DNA of 7,455 nt from Collinsella sp. (GTDB taxonomy: Bacteria; Actinomycetota; Coriobacteriia; Coriobacteriales; Coriobacteriaceae), in NCBI GenBank assembly GCA_020025115.1, contig JAHHSP010000056.1:1-7455 (forward strand), written 5' to 3'. Made by a program: the position numbers and the translations under genes. Positions 5,444 to 7,455 of the stretch are shown here, piece after piece. Numbering within the stretch: the first letter of the stretch is position 1; the number at the start of each line of letters is the position of its first letter. The notes beneath the pieces were generated by a model. It was not told the origin of the DNA and made no database searches. It saw only the letters and a list, made by a program, of their open reading frames with translations.

Positions 5444-7455
5444 ATGACCGATACCGCCACTCCCCCCACATCCGCCCGCGAGCGCCGCGTCATCGCCGTC
5501 ATCGACGGCAACTCGCTCATGCATCGGGCGTTCCACGCGGTGCCACCCACTATGATCGCGCCGGACGGCCGTCCCACCAACGCGGTGTTCGGCTTTCTCA
5601 ACATGTTCCTCAAGATGGTCGACGAGTTTGCGCCCGACGGCGTGGTCTGCGCGTTCGACAAGGGCCGCCCGCAGGTCCGCATGGAGATGCTGCCCCAGTA
5701 CAAAGCGCAGCGCCCGCCCATGGACCCCAGTCTGCGCAGTCAGTTCCCCATGATCAAGGAGTTGCTCGCCGACCTGTCCATCCCCGTGGTGGAGCTCGAG
5801 GGTTGGGAGGGCGACGACATCCTGGGCACGCTCGCCCGCCGCGGCGAGGAGACGGGGTGCGACATGTACCTCGTTACCGGCGATCGCGATATGTATCAGC
5901 TCGTGACCGACCACGTGCATGTGGTGTCCACCCGCAAGGGCCTCTCCGACATCGCCATCATGACGCCCGAGAGCGTCGATGACCTGTATCACGGCATCAC
6001 ACCCGAGCTCGTGCCGGACTTCTACGGCCTCAAGGGCGATTCCTCCGACAACATCCCCGGCGTGCCCGGCATCGGTCCCAAGAAGGCGAGCGCCCTCATC
6101 GCGCAGTACGGCAGCCTCGACGAGGTCATCGCGCATGCCGACGAGGTCAAGGGTAAGATGGGCGAGAACCTGCGCGCCCACATCGACGACGCGCTCGTCT
6201 CTCGAAAGATCGCGACGATTATGACGGATGCGCCCATCGAGTGCGACCTGACCGAGGTGACATTCCCGGCCTTCGACGCCGCCGCCGTTTCCACCGCCTT
6301 GGGCGGGATCGGCATCATGGCCATGCAGAACCGCTTCCTCGCGCTGCTGGGCGAGGGCGCTGCCGCGGTGTCTTCCACGACGAGATTGGAGCTGCCCGAG
6401 GTTTTGCGGGTCGCCCATGATGCCTCCGGGGTTTCCGATAGGGCCGAGGATGACCGCGCCGGCGCCGAGATGGTCGCGTGTTTCGACGAGCTGTCCCGTG
6501 CGCTCGAGGCGGGCGAGTGGCTCGGCGTCGCCATGGAGGACGACAAGGAGGCCGATGCGCTCTTCGGTATGACGCGCCGCCTGTGGGTCGCCACCGATCG
6601 GGCGCTGCTGTCATTTGAGGAACCCGTCGGCCCCTGTGGGATATTCAAGAGCGACTTCGATTTTTCCGCAGGTGTCATCCCGGGCGTGCTCAGGCTCGTC
6701 CTGAGCGAGGGACACGTGGCCTCCTCCGACATCAAGGCGCTGCTTCACGAGTTGTCGCCGGTCGATTCGGGCGAGGCCGAGCTGCTTGACCCCCTGGCGG
6801 TCGAGCCCGCCCGTCTGTTCGACACCGTTGTCGCCGCGTACCTGCTCGACTCGGTGCGCTCGGATTTTGCGGACTCTTATCTGGCCGAGACCTACTTGCA
6901 TGCATCCCTCCCGCCCGCGGCGGGGGAGGACGGTGCCCCTGCGGACGCCGTGAGCATCGCCGCACGCGGGGCCTGGCTCGCGCGTGCCCTGCGCGAGCCG
7001 CTCGCCTCCGTGCTCGAAGCCCAGGGGGTGGATGCCATCTTCGCCAAGATCGAGATGCCCCTCGTGCGCGTTCTCGCCTCTATGGAGCGTGCGGGCATGT
7101 ACGTCGACCCCGCGCGCCTCGCCGCGCAGTCCGATGAGCTCGCCGGCCAGGTCCAGGCCCTCGAGGCCCGCATCCGCGAGCTCGCCGGCGGCGAGGAGTT
7201 CAACCTCTCGAGCCCCATGCAGCTCTCCCACATCCTATTTGACAAGCTCGGCCTGCCCACGGCCGGTTTGAAGAAGACGCATCGCGGGTACTACTCCACG
7301 AACGCCAAGGTGCTCGAGGAATTGGCGAAGGACCACGAGATCGTCCGTCTCATCCTCGAGTTCCGGGAGAAGACCAAAATCAAATCCACCTATCTCGACG
7401 CGTTGGGCGGTCAGCGCCGCAACGACGGCCGCGTGCACACCACGTATAACCAGAC
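5444..7455 (+). CDS. polA: DNA polymerase I, N-terminal 670 residues, cut by the window edge
   Basis: Pol I fills gaps, removes RNA primers and acts in excision repair. The frame is open from ATG 5444 to the right edge, about three quarters of a typical protein of around 900 residues. The 5'-3' nuclease domain (about 15-300) is intact: VIDGNSLMHRAF (19-30, Asp21), AFDKGRP (70-76, Asp72), EGWEGDDILG (119-128, Glu122/Asp124/Asp125), TGDRDMYQL (145-153, Asp147/Asp149), GLKGDSSDNIPG (195-206, Asp199/Asp202) and the helix-hairpin-helix VPGIGPKKA (207-215). An acidic linker leads to a 3'-5' exonuclease-like domain (about 340-530) that keeps FDTVVAAYLLDS (459-470) but lacks the catalytic acids. The polymerase domain begins at IEMPLVRVL (536-544) and runs through FNLSSPMQL and FREKTKIKSTYLDAL to a GRVHTTYNQ sequence; the palm catalytic motifs lie beyond the edge. 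The probable ribosome site is GAGG at 5433-5436, 7 nt before ATG. A TAGACT box at 5406-5411 is a weak -10 candidate with no clear -35. Confidence 0.97.
   Translation, partial: MTDTATPPTSARERRVIAVIDGNSLMHRAFHAVPPTMIAPDGRPTNAVFGFLNMFLKMVDEFAPDGVVCAFDKGRPQVRMEMLPQYKAQRPPMDPSLRSQFPMIKELLADLSIPVVELEGWEGDDILGTLARRGEETGCDMYLVTGDRDMYQLVTDHVHVVSTRKGLSDIAIMTPESVDDLYHGITPELVPDFYGLKGDSSDNIPGVPGIGPKKASALIAQYGSLDEVIAHADEVKGKMGENLRAHIDDALVSRKIATIMTDAPIECDLTEVTFPAFDAAAVSTALGGIGIMAMQNRFLALLGEGAAAVSSTTRLELPEVLRVAHDASGVSDRAEDDRAGAEMVACFDELSRALEAGEWLGVAMEDDKEADALFGMTRRLWVATDRALLSFEEPVGPCGIFKSDFDFSAGVIPGVLRLVLSEGHVASSDIKALLHELSPVDSGEAELLDPLAVEPARLFDTVVAAYLLDSVRSDFADSYLAETYLHASLPPAAGEDGAPADAVSIAARGAWLARALREPLASVLEAQGVDAIFAKIEMPLVRVLASMERAGMYVDPARLAAQSDELAGQVQALEARIRELAGGEEFNLSSPMQLSHILFDKLGLPTAGLKKTHRGYYSTNAKVLEELAKDHEIVRLILEFREKTKIKSTYLDALGGQRRNDGRVHTTYNQ

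Noticed and set aside
5351..6418. A 355-codon minus-strand open frame opposite the start of polA
   Set aside because: It overlaps the conserved 5'-nuclease domain of polA in antisense and also crosses the glf-operon terminator. The codon bias of polA explains the lack of stops.

Overview
This 7.4 kb window is a G+C-rich bacterial chromosome segment. Third codon positions are mostly G or C, and the intergenic stretches are the only A/T-rich islands. The gene set and the style of the proteins (acetate kinase plus short-form phosphotransacetylase, a bacterial Glf paired with a GT2 enzyme, an actinobacterial-looking Pol I) suggest a fermentative high-GC Gram-positive, most plausibly a Coriobacteriia member (Collinsella/Olsenella-like). 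That assignment is an inference from sequence style and has not been tested by any search.

Layout from left to right: (1) the C-terminal part of a HIT/HinT-family nucleotide-binding hydrolase, cut by the left edge; (2) ackA, acetate kinase, on +, with its own promoter candidate, Shine-Dalgarno sequence and terminator; (3) pta, phosphate acetyltransferase, on -, convergent with ackA and ending at a perfect 30-bp palindrome; (4) a 186-nt divergent intergenic region with A/T-rich promoter-like boxes and an inverted repeat around a perfect TATAAT; (5) glf (UDP-galactopyranose mutase) and a GT2 glycosyltransferase on +, overlapping by 8 nt and followed by a strong terminator; (6) the first 670 codons of polA (DNA polymerase I) on +, running off the right edge.

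Functionally, ackA and pta form the acetyl-CoA to acetyl-phosphate to acetate route that makes ATP during fermentation. Here they lie tail to tail rather than as the usual co-directional operon. The glf-glycosyltransferase pair probably makes UDP-galactofuranose and uses it, or another sugar nucleotide, on a surface glycan. polA is replication and repair housekeeping; its proofreading subdomain appears to have lost the metal-binding acidic residues.

I found no CRISPR array, tRNA or rRNA, insertion sequence, phage gene or obvious defence system. The window is mostly ordinary core genome. The points worth a second look are the convergent acetate genes, the regulatory-looking divergent region, the unassigned glycosyltransferase, and the degenerate exonuclease domain of Pol I.
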